64,000 nucleotides of DNA from Uranotaenia lowii (Eukaryota > Arthropoda > Insecta > Diptera > Culicidae): NCBI RefSeq assembly GCF_029784155.1, contig NC_073691.1:131192714-131256713 (forward strand), given 5' to 3'. This document shows positions 42,996-55,243 of this stretch, in pieces. The position numbers and the translations under genes are program-made. The notes beneath the pieces were generated by a model. That model made no database searches. It saw only the letters and a list, made by a program, of their open reading frames with translations, and was not told the DNA's origin. Position 1 is the first letter of the stretch. Each line of letters starts with the position of its first letter.

Positions 42996-43487
42996 GTTGC
43001 CACATTGTAATATGTACCTTCAATTGAAAAAAATCTTTTTCATCTGTACCATTTGGACGAAAAACTGTATCGAAATCTGTACCAACGACATTGAAGTTTT
43101 CTATGAGGAAGTCAAGCAATATCTGAGTATTCCGAATGGTGTACCAGTAATTTCATATCTTGGACGGAAATTCTGATACCTTTTCACATCCTTTATAAAT
43201 TCTGTATTTTTATAATTCAATCATGTAATTCTTCATCAGTAGTAATTCGATTCGGCTTTTTATAACTTATTTATTTGAAACGGCTCATACGTCCGATTCG
43301 GCTTGACTGTTATTAAAATTTATAATTCGAAGAAATTTCAAGCCGATTGGTCATCTATGAAGAATGATGAAAATCTGTACAAGTCTGTACCAAATTTAAA
43401 AAAAAAAAATTGTCACGTACAGGATCTGTACAGAAAGTAGGTCCAAAAATCTATACTTTTCTAGATAAAGATATGTACTTGTGGCAT
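42996..43487. mobile_element. Possible MITE with TTGCCACA ends
   Basis: TTGCCACATTGTAATATGTAC at the left and GATATGTACTTGTGGCATCC at the right are imperfect inverted ends. CTGTACC/GTACAG motifs are frequent inside. Confidence 0.4.
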
Positions 43488-43963
43488 CCATGTTCGTGGG
43501 ATGTGTCAGTGTCAGTTATGAGAGGAATTTCGATAGTTTCGTTGTAAATTTACGCTACAAACCGTTTTCATCGCTCGACCGAAACCAATCATTGACACTC
43601 GTTCTACCTTGCAGCACACGGATAAGGAACATTTTTGCTAATGTGAAGCGAATCGTTTTTGTTATGATTTACACAATATCTGTGGTTGCTAAGTAAGATT
43701 ATGTATTTGGAGTCGCGTATGGTTGTTTTGATGCGTTTTGTGAAACGACGATATGAAACCAGGCTCTCAACGATTGAGAAATTCTTGTAAAGAAATAAGG
43801 ATTTTTATTTTAAATTGATTATAGACATTTTACTACGGTTGTGGCTGTCGTGTCTCTTAAACTATGTTTATTATACAATTGTTTTACAAATTTTTTGAAA
43901 GCTCTAATTGCGATATAAAACGATCCCACTGTTTTGCCAGGCGTTTTGGATACTCAACCTGAT

Positions 43964-45028
43964 ACACTCTAAGAAAATTTTACGGGTTGAGACCGTAAAA
44001 AGTACATACTTTGAAGAACGAACATTTTCACGTAGAAGTGAGTACCAGAAATTACATATTTTGTAAGTTCTTTCTATTTTTGGAGGCCCTTACTGTGGAA
44101 ACAACTTTAAAGTATGTAAAATTGGAGATCAGTCTTAGCTGCATCCTGCTCTGGTAAATATCAAAACATTCAATTTGTGTGTGTCGCGAAAACTACGAAT
44201 TAACGGAAGAATTGCTTCGAATCATTTTGTTGCTCGAGCCTTACCTGTGAGAAACTAAGCTCTACGACGTTTGGTCTTTATCAGAATCTTTATTTTTTTT
44301 AGATTGTTGATGTCCACCGCCAGCCAAATTTACTTCATCATCGAATCCGAAAGATTGGTATCGAAGTATCGGGAATCCGGAACATGATTCCGGTTAAAGC
44401 TATATGGGCTTCAAAATAAAGTACATCGCCAGTATATAAGGTAATATTTCCTCAACTGTTCTGAAAAAATTACAACTAATTTCAATATCAATCTCCTTTA
44501 GAATGTCCACTTCATGTTCGACCAGCATGTGTTACCCCATGGACACCGGTTCAAGTGAACGAACCAGAGATATCGATATGGTATCAAAATATGGCTTCCA
44601 TGTCCTCCATCATTCCACAGTCATTCAACAGAAATCCTGAAGAAAAACGAATGAAAATAGCTGGATCTTTTAAACAAACCGGTAGGAAAAAATGAAATAT
44701 GAATCGTGAAATCTCGTTGATATTATTTTAACGTTCATCATTGATAGATAATAAACTTCCCTTTGAATGTATCAATTTAGCATCCTCAATTTGAAAGAAT
44801 TCCTTGTCTTTAAATTTTTAATTAGATTTTTTTCTACTGTATGTGATTCTCCTGCTCTATGTGATTTTAACATACTTTTGAGTACTTTCTACATACTCGT
44901 CCGTACCAGCCTTGCTACATACTTTTTCGTAAAATAATTTTTACATACTAGTGGCTTCCTGCACTTACGGGTTGTTTTGACTTCTTTTTACATACTTTTG
45001 TGTACGATTTTGTAAGGGTGTAGAGTGT
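43964..45028. mobile_element. Inverted-repeat element inserted in the LINE remnant
   Basis: Ends ACACTCTAAGAAAATTTTAC and, inverted, ACACTCTACACCCTTACAAAAT. TACATACTTTT-type motifs are frequent near both ends. It interrupts the RNase H remnant, which confirms its borders. It carries the open segment at 44502-44681. Confidence 0.6.
44502..44681 (+). CDS. Exon-like coding remnant in the 1.07-kb element
   Basis: A 180-nt open segment between a good acceptor (ATCTCCTTTAG|AATG) and a possible donor (ACCG|GTAGGA), with phase 1 on both sides. The peptide (..VNEPEISIWYQNMASMSS.., then ..EEKRMKIAGSFKQT) looks like real protein sequence. It may be a piece of the element's own protein or a captured host exon. 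I do not recognise the family. Confidence 0.3.
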
Positions 45029-45938
45029 TTGGCGTCAGAATTACGGTACGGGAATGCCAAAAGGTACATTGCCACGGCCTTCATTTGCAAGTCTATCTGC
45101 TTGTTTGTTGCTTTTGGTTCCCGAATGTCCTGGTATTCATATGACAGTTATCCGTTTGTTTGTTGCAATTCTTGATTCAATTTCCTGTAGCCATGGAGGG
45201 ACTATTCGCCCACTACTTAGAGTAATAAGGATCATACTAATTGTTTTAAAACCAGTGATGTGGCAGATTGACTAGTTCTTCCATAAGTAGAATTGCAGAA
45301 TTTCCCAGAAAGTTGGTGAAATTATCAACAATAATATAAATAAATGTGTTTCGAGAGTAGAACAATGTTAGTTTTAGAATTATGTAATTATGACTTTTCT
45401 GGGGAATAAATGATGGCATGTTGTGTTGCTACCAAACTTGTAGGAATTTGTCGTCTTTTGAAGTAGTTGTTTTGATTTATACGAGTAATTTGCACAAGCA
45501 TTTTTAAAATTTTAGACCACTACATTAGCTGAAACTGCAGAATACAACTATACCTATAACATTTATTTTTGGTAACTCTCCAGAACTTGAATATTGGGCG
45601 AAATCTTGCTTTAACTGTCAGTATTTGAACTGTGTAATTTTGTTCATGATTATCCCAGATTATCGTACTTTTTCCAGTTTGCTTACCTAACTAGAATAAT
45701 CCAAAAATATTTTCAAAAAATATTAAAATTTGTCGAGTATCGTTCCAACGACTGTACCGCCTTTGAAGCGATCAACTCAATCAAAAAGCGTGCCTAGCGC
45801 CGTATAATTGTCGTCATCACCTTAATGTCGGTAAGCTGGCTAGCTCGGTATGTTTTTATTGTGACCAACGTTGATTGATTGACTGATTGAAAACTGAAAA
45901 CAATATTATTGATCATGATCACGTTTTGTTTTGCCTAG

Positions 45939-46167
45939 AAACTGTCCAGAAGTCACACGACTACTGCCGAATAGGTTAAAAATGCTCACTTTCACAAAGT
46001 ACTTTTTATTTAAATTTCATGTTGATAGGAATGTTAAATTATTGCTGCGAAACAGCTGGTCAAGTTATAAAAAAGGTCGTTGCTGTAATGATGTTAGTAA
46101 TCCATTTCAGAAGCCAAATGTGTGTGATTCTAAAATACTACCCGTTATTCGTCAGTATTTGAATAAT
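45939..46167 (+). CDS. Candidate exon of a gene nested on the plus strand
   Basis: Open for 229 nt between an acceptor (TTTTGTTTTGCCTAG|AAAC) and a strong donor (AAT|GTAAGT). Incoming phase is 2 and outgoing phase is 0. The ~76-residue peptide is basic with five cysteines (YKKGRCCNDV, KPNVCDSK). The outgoing phase fits the small exon at 50312-50365. It lies antisense to the host gene, in its 30-kb intron, only 240 bp from the 46407 donor. I do not recognise it, and chance remains possible. Confidence 0.35.
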
Positions 46168-46406
46168 GTAAGTTGATACCAAATTCACTAGCAGCAACAT
46201 TTACCTACTTGCTTTGTTTATTATTGATTGCTTGTTTACGGTTCTGTGGTATCATATCCGATTTTTTTTTTATTTGGTATTTTTAACATATTTTCAGTAA
46301 GGTAAAAAACGTAATTAGTTACAAGTTTCATTGTAAATTTCACCAAAAAGAAATCAATCGCTGAATGATGCCGGTATTTGCAACCCTATCGAGAAAAACT
46401 ACTCAC

Positions 46407-46787
46407 CCAGCAGTTCTATTCCATGACGCAGGGCGTACTCGCCTTTAACGGTCACAGAATACGACGACGACGAGTCATTGCTAACGTTGACGTTTCGTAG
46501 TCCCGATGATGATAATAGTCCGTCGTTATTTGAAACGTCCTTCGACGCTTGACCAGCGCCTGACAGCCGGAGATTGTAGATCCCAGGGGAAGTAACATCA
46601 AGCCGGCTGACTATAAACAGATAATTTCTCGCTTGGAAGTTTCGGTTTACAGTGGAAGGTTGTTCGACATCTTGGTTGGAAGTGATGAGCTGTGCCATTG
46701 ACAGAGGTTGATTTGGTTGAGCATCTGTAGGGTGTGGCTTTTCAACATCTCGAGATGAGGTTTTGTGCAGAAGATTTATTGTGAATC
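46407..46787 (-). CDS. VWA7/hemicentin-like membrane protein, internal exon
   Basis: A 381-nt exon from an acceptor (TATTTGCAG|GATTC) to a consensus donor (CTGG|GTGAGT). Phase is 1 on entry and 1 on exit, which fits the exon at 16215 across a 30.2-kb intron. It encodes a linker with a stretch of polar residues, then a beta-strand-rich segment (ARNYLFIVSRLDVTSPGIYN ... SVTVKGEYALRHGIEL). That segment resembles the pattern of hemicentin-like extracellular modules. Earlier exons, including any VWA domain, lie beyond the right edge of the window or in the gap. Confidence 0.8.
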
Positions 46788-47410
46788 CTGCAAATATTGT
46801 TAAATTTTGTTCTTTATATTAAAATACAGTCTGAGGATTTAAAATCATTTTACTCTACAGTTTGTAACGGGATCTAGATATAAAATATATTTTTTCAGTG
46901 AAACAGGTAGTTTTATAGTAAGATCTGTGCTTTTCTTGTTAGACTTATAGCATACTTCTAAGCTGAAAATTTAGTTTGTATCGATATCTAGTCTCATAAT
47001 CAAGCTGACAAGTAAGGTATCGAGCTATTCTGTGGGACAGGAAAAAAAAAACAAAATTCATAAATTGTGTATCTTCAATTTTGCTTTGATTGTTTTAATG
47101 TCTTTCTGAACAGTTGTCTAATCCAAATTTTTTTTAATAACATTCCTTCAATTATTTTTACCCAAATTATTTGGAGACTCGAACTGTAGTGCTTCAATTG
47201 AGAGTAAAATGCAGGTAGCGTGCATATTTAGCAGTTACTTACGAAATGTTAATAATGAAACCTTCAAATTTTTCGTTTCGTTTCGACTTATTTTCTAAAC
47301 TTCCACCCAACCCGTGCTGTTACTGCTTTCACGTTTTTTTCTTTTTGTAATTGAAAAAACTTGTTACATAAAATAAATACTATAAAAACACAGTTGATTG
47401 ATTACTAAAA
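46788..47410. other. Intron sequence
   Basis: AT-rich intron of the host gene, upstream on its strand. Nothing recognised. Confidence 0.4.
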
Positions 47411-47781
47411 GGTGTCCACGATAAGAATTTCCACACTATGAAGTGGTATGGGGCACGTGCTGAAGTGGTATGGGGGCGTGTTACTGGGCGATTATGAAGC
47501 AGCACATTCTTAAACGACCTAAGGTAGTGAAGACAGTCGAGGAACTGAAGAAAGTATGGGTTTACATGCAAAAAACGGTTGATTCTAGGCTGTGCAGAAT
47601 CTTATGAACGGGGTTAAGGCCAAGGTGCGGGCATGTGAGTATGGACTGTAAATAGAATACAAGTAAAATGGTAAATGAAGTTTAATAGTTATTTTTCAAT
47701 CTCTGAAAATTTGATGGCAATTGGATGCAAACTCGAATTTTGCGAATCAATTTTGTATGTTTCCATGTCATCGTGGACACC
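47411..47781 (+). mobile_element. Deleted Tc1-like element with GGTGTCCACGAT ends
   Basis: A 371-bp remnant with matching inverted ends GGTGTCCACGAT (47411-47422) and ATCGTGGACACC (47770-47781). Inside, about 47490-47640 encodes the C-terminal end of a Tc1-type transposase (KRPKVVKTVEELKKVW, then a broken MNGVKAKVRAC). It is a different subfamily from the DD37E copy nearby. Confidence 0.65.
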
Positions 47782-47923
47782 CTTCACAAAAAGTCTCAAA
47801 AACCTTAAATAATCCAAACGACTCAATGGCTACCTAAATATTGATAATAACAGGTAATAACAGGTAGGTACCCCAACGAGTTTGGTATTTTTATCACTAG
47901 TTTCGATGTTTTCCTAATAAAAT

Positions 47924-48554
47924 ATGAAGTCCCGAAGGCTGTACACGACGATGCTGACGAAGTTTGACTGCGTGGTAATGGACGACGAAACCTACGTCAA
48001 AGCCGACTACAAGCAGCTTCCGGGACAGGAGTTTTATACGGCAAAAGGAAGGGGAAAGGTAGCAGATATTTTTAAGCACATGAAACTGTCAAAGTTCGCG
48101 AAGAAATATCTGGTTTGGCAAGCCATCTGTAGCTGTGGCTTGAAAAGCAGCATAGCATAGGACTGTCAATCAAGAAATCTACGTGAAAGAGTATTTGAAT
48201 AAACGTCTGCTGCCTTCCCTGAAGAAACACGGTTGTTCCGTACTGTTTTGGCCGGATTTGGCATCTTGCCATTACGATAAAAAGGCCATGGAATGGTACG
48301 CCGCCAACAACGTGCAGGTGGTTCCCAAGGATAAGAACCCTCCCAACACGCCAGAGCTCCGCCCAATTGAGAAATACTGGGCTATTGTCAAGCGGAACCT
48401 AAAGAAGACCGAAAAAACTGCTAAGGACGAGCAGCAGTTCAAGGCAAACTGGCTTTCTGCGGCGAAGAAGGTGAACAAGGTGGCTGTACAAAATCTGATG
48501 GCAGGGGTTAAGCGTAAGGCCTGGCAATTCGGATTTGGAAAAGCGGAAGCCTAA
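47924..48554 (+). pseudogene. DD37E Tc1/mariner-type transposase, frameshifted
   Basis: The catalytic region is in two frames, 47924-48160 and 48183-48554, with a shift at about 48150-48165. Catalytic residues: first Asp in VVMDDETYVK, second in FWPDLASCHY, and Glu in ELRPIEKYW. I count 37 residues between the second Asp and the Glu, which defines DD37E, a group first described in mosquitoes. The N-terminal DNA-binding domain is absent. A possible 3' TIR (AAGGGTGATACGGTC on the minus strand, about 48683-48669) lies downstream, but no left partner was found. Confidence 0.8.
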
Positions 48555-48689
48555 CTGAATATTTTTCCTGAATTTTATACTAATTAAACTTGAAAAAGAT
48601 ATTTAATTTGTTTTTTTAAATAAATGATTTCACCGATTTACACGCGTTTTCCCTTAACCAAATTTTGACCGTATCACCCTTTAGGAATT

Positions 48690-50311
48690 TCCACCCCAAA
48701 AATTTGATGAGAATAAACCTTGAAAATGTGTGTGCGCTTATATGAATTTCTACCACTGGCTGTATCTCATAAAAATGGAAGTGTTTTCTTCGTAATCCCG
48801 TCATGTAAAAACGAGCTAACGAACAGCCCAACATTATTAATTTTTTTATTGGCATTCTTGTGGAACAAAGTCTACCGGGTCAGGTAGTGAATTTTAAAGT
48901 TGAAATTTACTCCCTTCAACCTCAAGTTTTAAAAGCGCCATACACCTCTATAGAACAGACCTTTTATCAGGAGTTATTTACTGGACATCTTGTGTTTACC
49001 AGTGATCTAGTTAATCATTGACCGTGAACGGGATAGAAGGTGTCGATAGACATTAAACAAATAGATTTTATTTTTTCCTATCTACAAACCTAAAGCGCGT
49101 GCTGGCTGACAATCTCGATCTAATTTCGGTTCCGTCTAGCTGTCTATCGGTCTTACTTCAAACAAGGGGGTGGTTCAAGGCAATCGATTCGATCCCCAAA
49201 TTCGGGTTGACGAGAGAAAACAAACACACCAAACGTAAAAACTTCCAGTGCGCTGAATAATAAACTATATCTTCAAACACACTATCAAAGCCCCCAGGGA
49301 GGAAGAAAATGAGAAAATAGGAAACGCCGCCGTGCGTACGAATTGAAGTGAACAGCTGTTCAGAGCATCACTAACACACACAATTATTCTTTCAGAATGT
49401 AAATAAAAGTTTAATTCCGAGAGCGTAGAGAAAAATAAAACAGATTGGAAGAGAGGACTCTATCATCGAGAAAATCAAGCAAACAATCTGATTTTTTTTT
49501 GCTTTTGTGCGTGAACTCTTCTAGTGAGAGTGGCGTTTTATGCTTATGTTCGGTTTTCTACGCACTTAAGTGAATCGTTTGAGTTATGCTGTACCTACAT
49601 AAATGCAAAGAACAAAATACTACGTAGTTTCGGGGCTTATCGGGTTAACTGCGCCAACAGCCGTTTGACCAAAAGGGCTGACAAAACAACATATCTAATC
49701 AATGCATTTTGAGGAAAATGCGTCATGAACATAAGGCATGAACAAAGTTTATGAATTTACCAACTCATTTTTTTAATCATACAAGTGTTTGATATCTTTT
49801 GATGTAATAGTTTGACTTTTAAAAATTATACGTAAAGTAGCCCAAAACAAGAACTTGGGTGGTTTTTGTTTTATTTTAAATATCAAAAGTACAACAAATT
49901 TAAGCTTTTATAAAGATTTAATAATGATTAGAAAACGGATGTCTGCTCATGTGTATAGAGTTTTTATACACATATTTGATGGAATATTCGATAACATCCG
50001 TATTCTGATTAATAGGCGCCTAAAACCTGCTTCTCGCCAAGGTATTTTCTCTCAATTTTTTTTTCTTTTGAATAAACTTGATTAAAATACCTAATTTGAT
50101 TTATAGTATGAAAAATTGGGGCTGAGTATGAAAATATGAATTTCAATTCAGTTTCATGAAACCGATTTTAGTAATAGAGTTCAATTTTTTTTATTGGGAT
50201 AACGAATTTCAAGTTTGGAGTGCCAGTATCGGAAACGCATATTATCCTAATATAATTTAAATGTTTTGTTGGAGAAATTAATTTTGCTATGTTTTTTGTT
50301 TCTTTTTACAG
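48690..50311. other. Intron sequence
   Basis: AT-rich DNA with a somewhat GC-richer block at about 49080-49460. No convincing gene or repeat ends. A chance open frame of 76 codons is not supported. Confidence 0.3.
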
Positions 50312-50365
50312 GTAGATAAACAAGAACACTCAAAAACTATATCTAAACCGAAATTCGTTCATCAG
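50312..50365 (+). CDS. Candidate 54-nt microexon
   Basis: A strong acceptor (TTTGTTTCTTTTTACAG|GTAG) and a consensus donor (CATCAG|GTAAGT) bound 54 nt. Only one of the three frames is open (VDKQEHSKTISKPKFVHQ), and it is the frame with phase 0 on both sides. This matches the phase-0 exit of 45939-46167. No further plus-strand exon was identified downstream. Confidence 0.35.
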
Positions 50366-50539
50366 GTAAGTAGATCAACTACAAACTCGTAATGATGCAC
50401 ATTGTTGAATTGTTCATGCTTATGTATGAAATTCATAAAGACATATCTTCAAATATAATGAGAAGAGCTAAGCTTATCATTTTCAGATAATTTTTCATGC
50501 TGTTCAGTGTCTGTCACTATAGAAAGTTATTGTAGAGGT

Positions 50540-50890
50540 ATAAATTCAGGTTCAGGATAAAGTCTCAAGATGAGTTTTCGGGATCAAGCGCCAAGATAAT
50601 AATAACGGTCAAGATCAGGATCAATGACTAGGATCAGGTTCGGGTTTAGGTTACGTCAGTATTTGGATGAATGTACAAAATCAAGACTCAATACCAGGGT
50701 CACGGTAAGAATCCTCAATAAGAATCCAGGATGCTCGATGAGGGTCTAGTATCAGGATTTTTTTTCCTGGGATTTTAACGCCTGGTCGTTATGCATCCTT
50801 ATAGTATCAGGAATCGTTATCAGGCACCGAGAGCAGAATTAGGGAACAGGATTTAAGATCAAGAATAAGTTATAGAGGATCGGAATCAAG
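50540..50890. repeat. Degenerate AGGATC-type simple repeat
   Basis: The short motifs GGATCA, CAGGAT and TCAAGAT recur irregularly over about 350 bp, as in a decayed hexamer microsatellite. Confidence 0.5.
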
Positions 50891-50899
50891 GATTAGGAA

Positions 50900-52519
50900 T
50901 TAGAATCATCAGTATTGAAAAGTGCAGCGAACATGCAAGTTCCAGTGATAATGTGCGCGTGATAAAACCGCAAGGATAAAGAATAAATGACAGTAAAATT
51001 ACTGCAATAGCTAAATTATATACCTAACCTCTCCGTAAGAAAATTTGAAGATTTTACTTTAGAAAGAAAAAACACACATTGTTAAGAGTAAGTACATACA
51101 TGTACATAAGGTTGTGTCAAATTGGAACTTTTTTTTTCGAATTTCAAAAACCCGGTAGTGTAAAAAGTTTACTTTTCGGTCAAAACGAACGACAGAATCC
51201 TTGCAGGGATCTCAGTAAGCCGTGACCGGGACTGGTCGCGTTTTTTTTCCTTTGATTCCTTGCTTCAGAAAATTTCGGAAAATTTTTATTTTAGCCAAAA
51301 TCCGGTTTCAACGTTTACAAAGTTTAATTGTGGTCCAATGTTTGGTAGTGTTTGAAATTGAGAAAGTGAAATATCGGCGTTCAAAACCGAAGAATAAGTA
51401 TTGAGTTTTCGAGTAGCTGCGGTAAAGGGGTCTGGTGCTACGCTTCCCGGACCAACTCAAAAAGACCAGCTTCTCCGATAATCTAAGGATTTCAAAAGAT
51501 AAGTACATTTCAAATTTATGCACTATTTGTTAATATTCATTATTCTTAATTATTTTTTATAATAATAAAAAAATAACATGAATTTTAAAAGTATTGACAC
51601 CGCAAAAATTTGCTGGCAGGAAATATTTCGTTCGAAATTTAGAAATCATTTGAAAATTTGGATTGCATAGAAACTTTTATGCTAGTCCAGATGAAAGTTC
51701 TATAGGAACTTATTGCTAAAATTAATTTTTAATCTGTTCAGTCACATGTTCAAATAATGTGTTTTCAACAAGTATAAGGTTTTTTTTTCAACAATTGATA
51801 GGATTTTTTTCATGAGACTGGAAAAATTAAAAAAAAAACGCATCAAGATAAATAAGAAAATTTAGTTTCAAGAATCATTAAACATCATTTGAGAAATTAT
51901 ATAATCCTTTATATTTATGGACTGCATTTTTATTATATTATTATTTATTGGTCTAAGATGTTTATTAGAACAGCTATGTTTTTGCTATGGCAAAAAAACA
52001 CACATCTATAAAATAATACCTCATTCTCATATTGATTATATAACAAGTTTAAAACATATTTAAAAAAATAATTTTAAAGTAATGTAACAAAATTAAAGCA
52101 AATCTATGTGAATCAATGTTTTGAGAATGTAAAGAGTCGTAGATTTCAAAATGAAGATAAAATTAACTAAAATTGAAAGTAAAAAGTGTAGCCTTTCGCA
52201 ATGAGATAACAAGTGAATAGAAAATCGCGTCCTTTGTCTTTCCTACATTTAGGGAAGGATTGATAAGATTTCCAAAATTCATGATAAAATATAAAATTGA
52301 CTAATTCCTTCCATTATCCGTTGTTTCTTCAAGCATTTAAGCAAAATCATGAACATAATTAATAACTTTATTGTGATAGCGTTATCTTACAAAAAGCAAC
52401 CTTCCAACCAATTTTTCAAATAAACGCTATTTGATTGTATTAACTTTTTTTTTTTTAAATTTTTGCTAAAATTTAATAATTTGAACTTTTTAGTATTTAA
52501 TCTTTAACCAATTCAATAG
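50900..52519. other. AT-rich intron sequence
   Basis: Long A/T runs. No paired ends or coding signal seen. Confidence 0.4.
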
Positions 52520-52521
52520 TA

Positions 52522-53054
52522 CCCGATGGGGAGGGAAAAACTGAATTATATCAAGATGAGATATTTTGATACTAATTTTTTCCTATCTAAATGAGTTATT
52601 ATTCAGTACTCGTAGGATGTTAAAATATTCAAATTATATCATGATATGAGAGCTTCGAGAAAAATTACTAGTGGAATGTCAATAAACCATATTATTTGCT
52701 AAAACCATGTTCCATTTTCGGTTTCCCAAAAATTGGATCCACTTTGAAGGATCTGTTGGGCAAAACTTATTAATGTACGGTTTGGGCCGTTGACTTTGAT
52801 GTCCGTGTTTCAGAAAAAGTTGTACATAAATCAAAATAAGATATAATCATTTAATTTTGGGACAACCCGAAAAAATTCTTTATCATTGAAAATTATCTCA
52901 ACCCCATTCAAGTCTGTCAATCAGAATAAGATATAATTCAGATTGGAGAAACTTAAAATCTAAATTTTTCAGTGCTTAATTAGAACTGAATCTGATGTAA
53001 ATATCTTGGTGAGATACGTTTGAGTTATTATTTTGATATGCTCTCCTGATCGGG
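52522..53054. mobile_element. TA-target inverted-repeat element, 533-bp copy
   Basis: Begins CCCGAT and ends ATCGGG between TA dinucleotides (52520-52521 and 53055-53056). Subterminal sequences match the ends of the interrupted copy at 17464-30768, including CATATCAAAATAATAACTCA read from the right end. It has no coding capacity. Confidence 0.7.
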
Positions 53055-53056
53055 TA

Positions 53057-54664
53057 ACCAAATCAAAAAAATTATTACAATTTCCCAAGCGTTTCAATTC
53101 TTTAATCAAAACAGTAAACTTAAGTACCATTTGTGATTGGTTTGCGATAGATTTCAAAATTCGTTAAACACGTTTTCAACTAGTTAATCTAATCCATAAA
53201 TTTACTAATTCTGGCTGAGAAACAAATCTTTTCAAAAATACTTCAAAATATAGGCAGATGTATTTTAAGTTTCAGTAATGACAATAGTTTTGATCACACT
53301 AGTCAAAATTCCGATCCAATCCTTTAACCCAAACCTCCAAACCAAAATTCTTTTGCTAGGACGCAGAGGTGACCTCGGTCCTAAGGCACAAAACTGATCT
53401 TTCATCCTTTTCTAACTTTTCCAATCTATCAATTGACTACTAGGACGTGGCCGGCGCCGTTATTGATGTTCAAAAAGAGAGCATCAGGTTTGAGCATTGT
53501 GAATGTGTAGCCAATCCCAGGTTCCATTCATTTGACCTTTGAACAAAACTGATGGCCTCGGTCAATCACAGAGTAGCAACCATTGGCGATGTGAACATGT
53601 TCTACTGAGCCACGCCTGCGATCGTGGAATTCGAAATGATTTTATTGACTTTACCGAGTGAATTTTAGGAATTATGTTCGTCAAGTTATGTCGTGAGACG
53701 GAATACTATGTAAATAAAAAATTTATTGACTTTAGTGGTCTTGGTCAATTTATACGAAAGAAAAATGTTGATGATGCATTTCGGATTCCATGATTAAAGG
53801 TGGATGATTTTTTCCAAGTAAAATTTTCACCGTAGTATCGATAAAATACACATTAAAAGGTGTTTAAAAATAAGTGTTAACACGCAAGTCAGAAATTTGG
53901 CTCGCCTCCGGCGGAATTGACTTTTGAATCTCAAGACTAGACATTTAATTTTACGACACTATATGACGTTCTAAATTGATACTTATTTTAAAATATAAAT
54001 TTTGATTAATCTTTTGTATTCAAACTTTAAACTTTAATTACAACAACCCTACCTCGTCTTTAGTGTAGAAGAAACAAGAACAGAGTTTGAAACGAACCAT
54101 TTTAACTTCAAAATTAATTTTACTCTCACAGAATTAGCCAAAAAAAATCTTAAATCTTATACCCTTCACCTTATTACAAAAAATTTGATTGAAGTTTAAT
54201 CATTTAAGTCTTTAAAAATATTATGCTGATATGACATTTTGTTCAAGAAACCAATTTCAGTCTCAATTATATATTGTTTTTGTTTTTCTCAGCATCACAT
54301 TTGAGCAGGTTTTGATAAATTTCACAGGCCAAAAATTTTAAACGTAATTTTGACTAATTTGAGTGCCCTGAATCAAAATATGCAAATTTTCTATCAGCTT
54401 TTGTTATTGAAATAACTTTTCAAAATAGGTTAAAATTATTTAAGAAAGCAAAACTTGAAAACAAAAACATAACATTTTGAAATAAAAGATTTGAATCAAT
54501 TATCGACTTTCATCAAGACTTCCAGTCACTGAGTTCTGCGATATAAGTTATAGAAGTTTTATATTTGTTTACTTATTCTCATTTAACGAACTTATAAAGA
54601 AGTTTTAAACCAAATGGAATTTGGTTCTGAAAATATTGTACAAAATTACTTGTAATGATATCTT
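53057..54664. other. Intron sequence before the assembly gap
   Basis: At about 53340-53640 there is a GC-richer stretch whose reverse complement includes GGCGTGGCTCAGTAG, a weak A-box-like motif, perhaps an old SINE. The rest is AT-rich. Confidence 0.35.
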
Positions 54665-55164
54665 NNNNNNNNNNNNNNNNNNNNNNNNNNNNNNNNNNNN
54701 NNNNNNNNNNNNNNNNNNNNNNNNNNNNNNNNNNNNNNNNNNNNNNNNNNNNNNNNNNNNNNNNNNNNNNNNNNNNNNNNNNNNNNNNNNNNNNNNNNNN
54801 NNNNNNNNNNNNNNNNNNNNNNNNNNNNNNNNNNNNNNNNNNNNNNNNNNNNNNNNNNNNNNNNNNNNNNNNNNNNNNNNNNNNNNNNNNNNNNNNNNNN
54901 NNNNNNNNNNNNNNNNNNNNNNNNNNNNNNNNNNNNNNNNNNNNNNNNNNNNNNNNNNNNNNNNNNNNNNNNNNNNNNNNNNNNNNNNNNNNNNNNNNNN
55001 NNNNNNNNNNNNNNNNNNNNNNNNNNNNNNNNNNNNNNNNNNNNNNNNNNNNNNNNNNNNNNNNNNNNNNNNNNNNNNNNNNNNNNNNNNNNNNNNNNNN
55101 NNNNNNNNNNNNNNNNNNNNNNNNNNNNNNNNNNNNNNNNNNNNNNNNNNNNNNNNNNNNNNNN
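54665..55164. other. Assembly gap (500 N)
   Basis: Exactly 500 unknown bases, a typical placeholder length, so the true size is unknown. It probably hides the 5' part (LTR and gag) of the Ty1/copia element. Confidence 0.99.
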
Positions 55165-55243
55165 GCACAGCTGGAAGCAATTTCTGGACTCCTGGAGGAG
55201 GTGGTTTGGGCTATGGTTAGTTGCCAGCGACTTTAACCACCCC

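Larger units (their letters stand above)
43890..45250 (-). pseudogene. LINE RNase H remnant split by a MITE
   Basis: On the minus strand, 45250-45029 encodes an RNase H-like end (PGHSGTKSNKQADRLANEGR and GNVPFGIPVP). It resumes after the 43964-45028 insertion as YPKRLAKQWDRF at about 43960-43900. Several stops are present. Related to the C-terminal domain of I-group LINEs. Confidence 0.6.
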
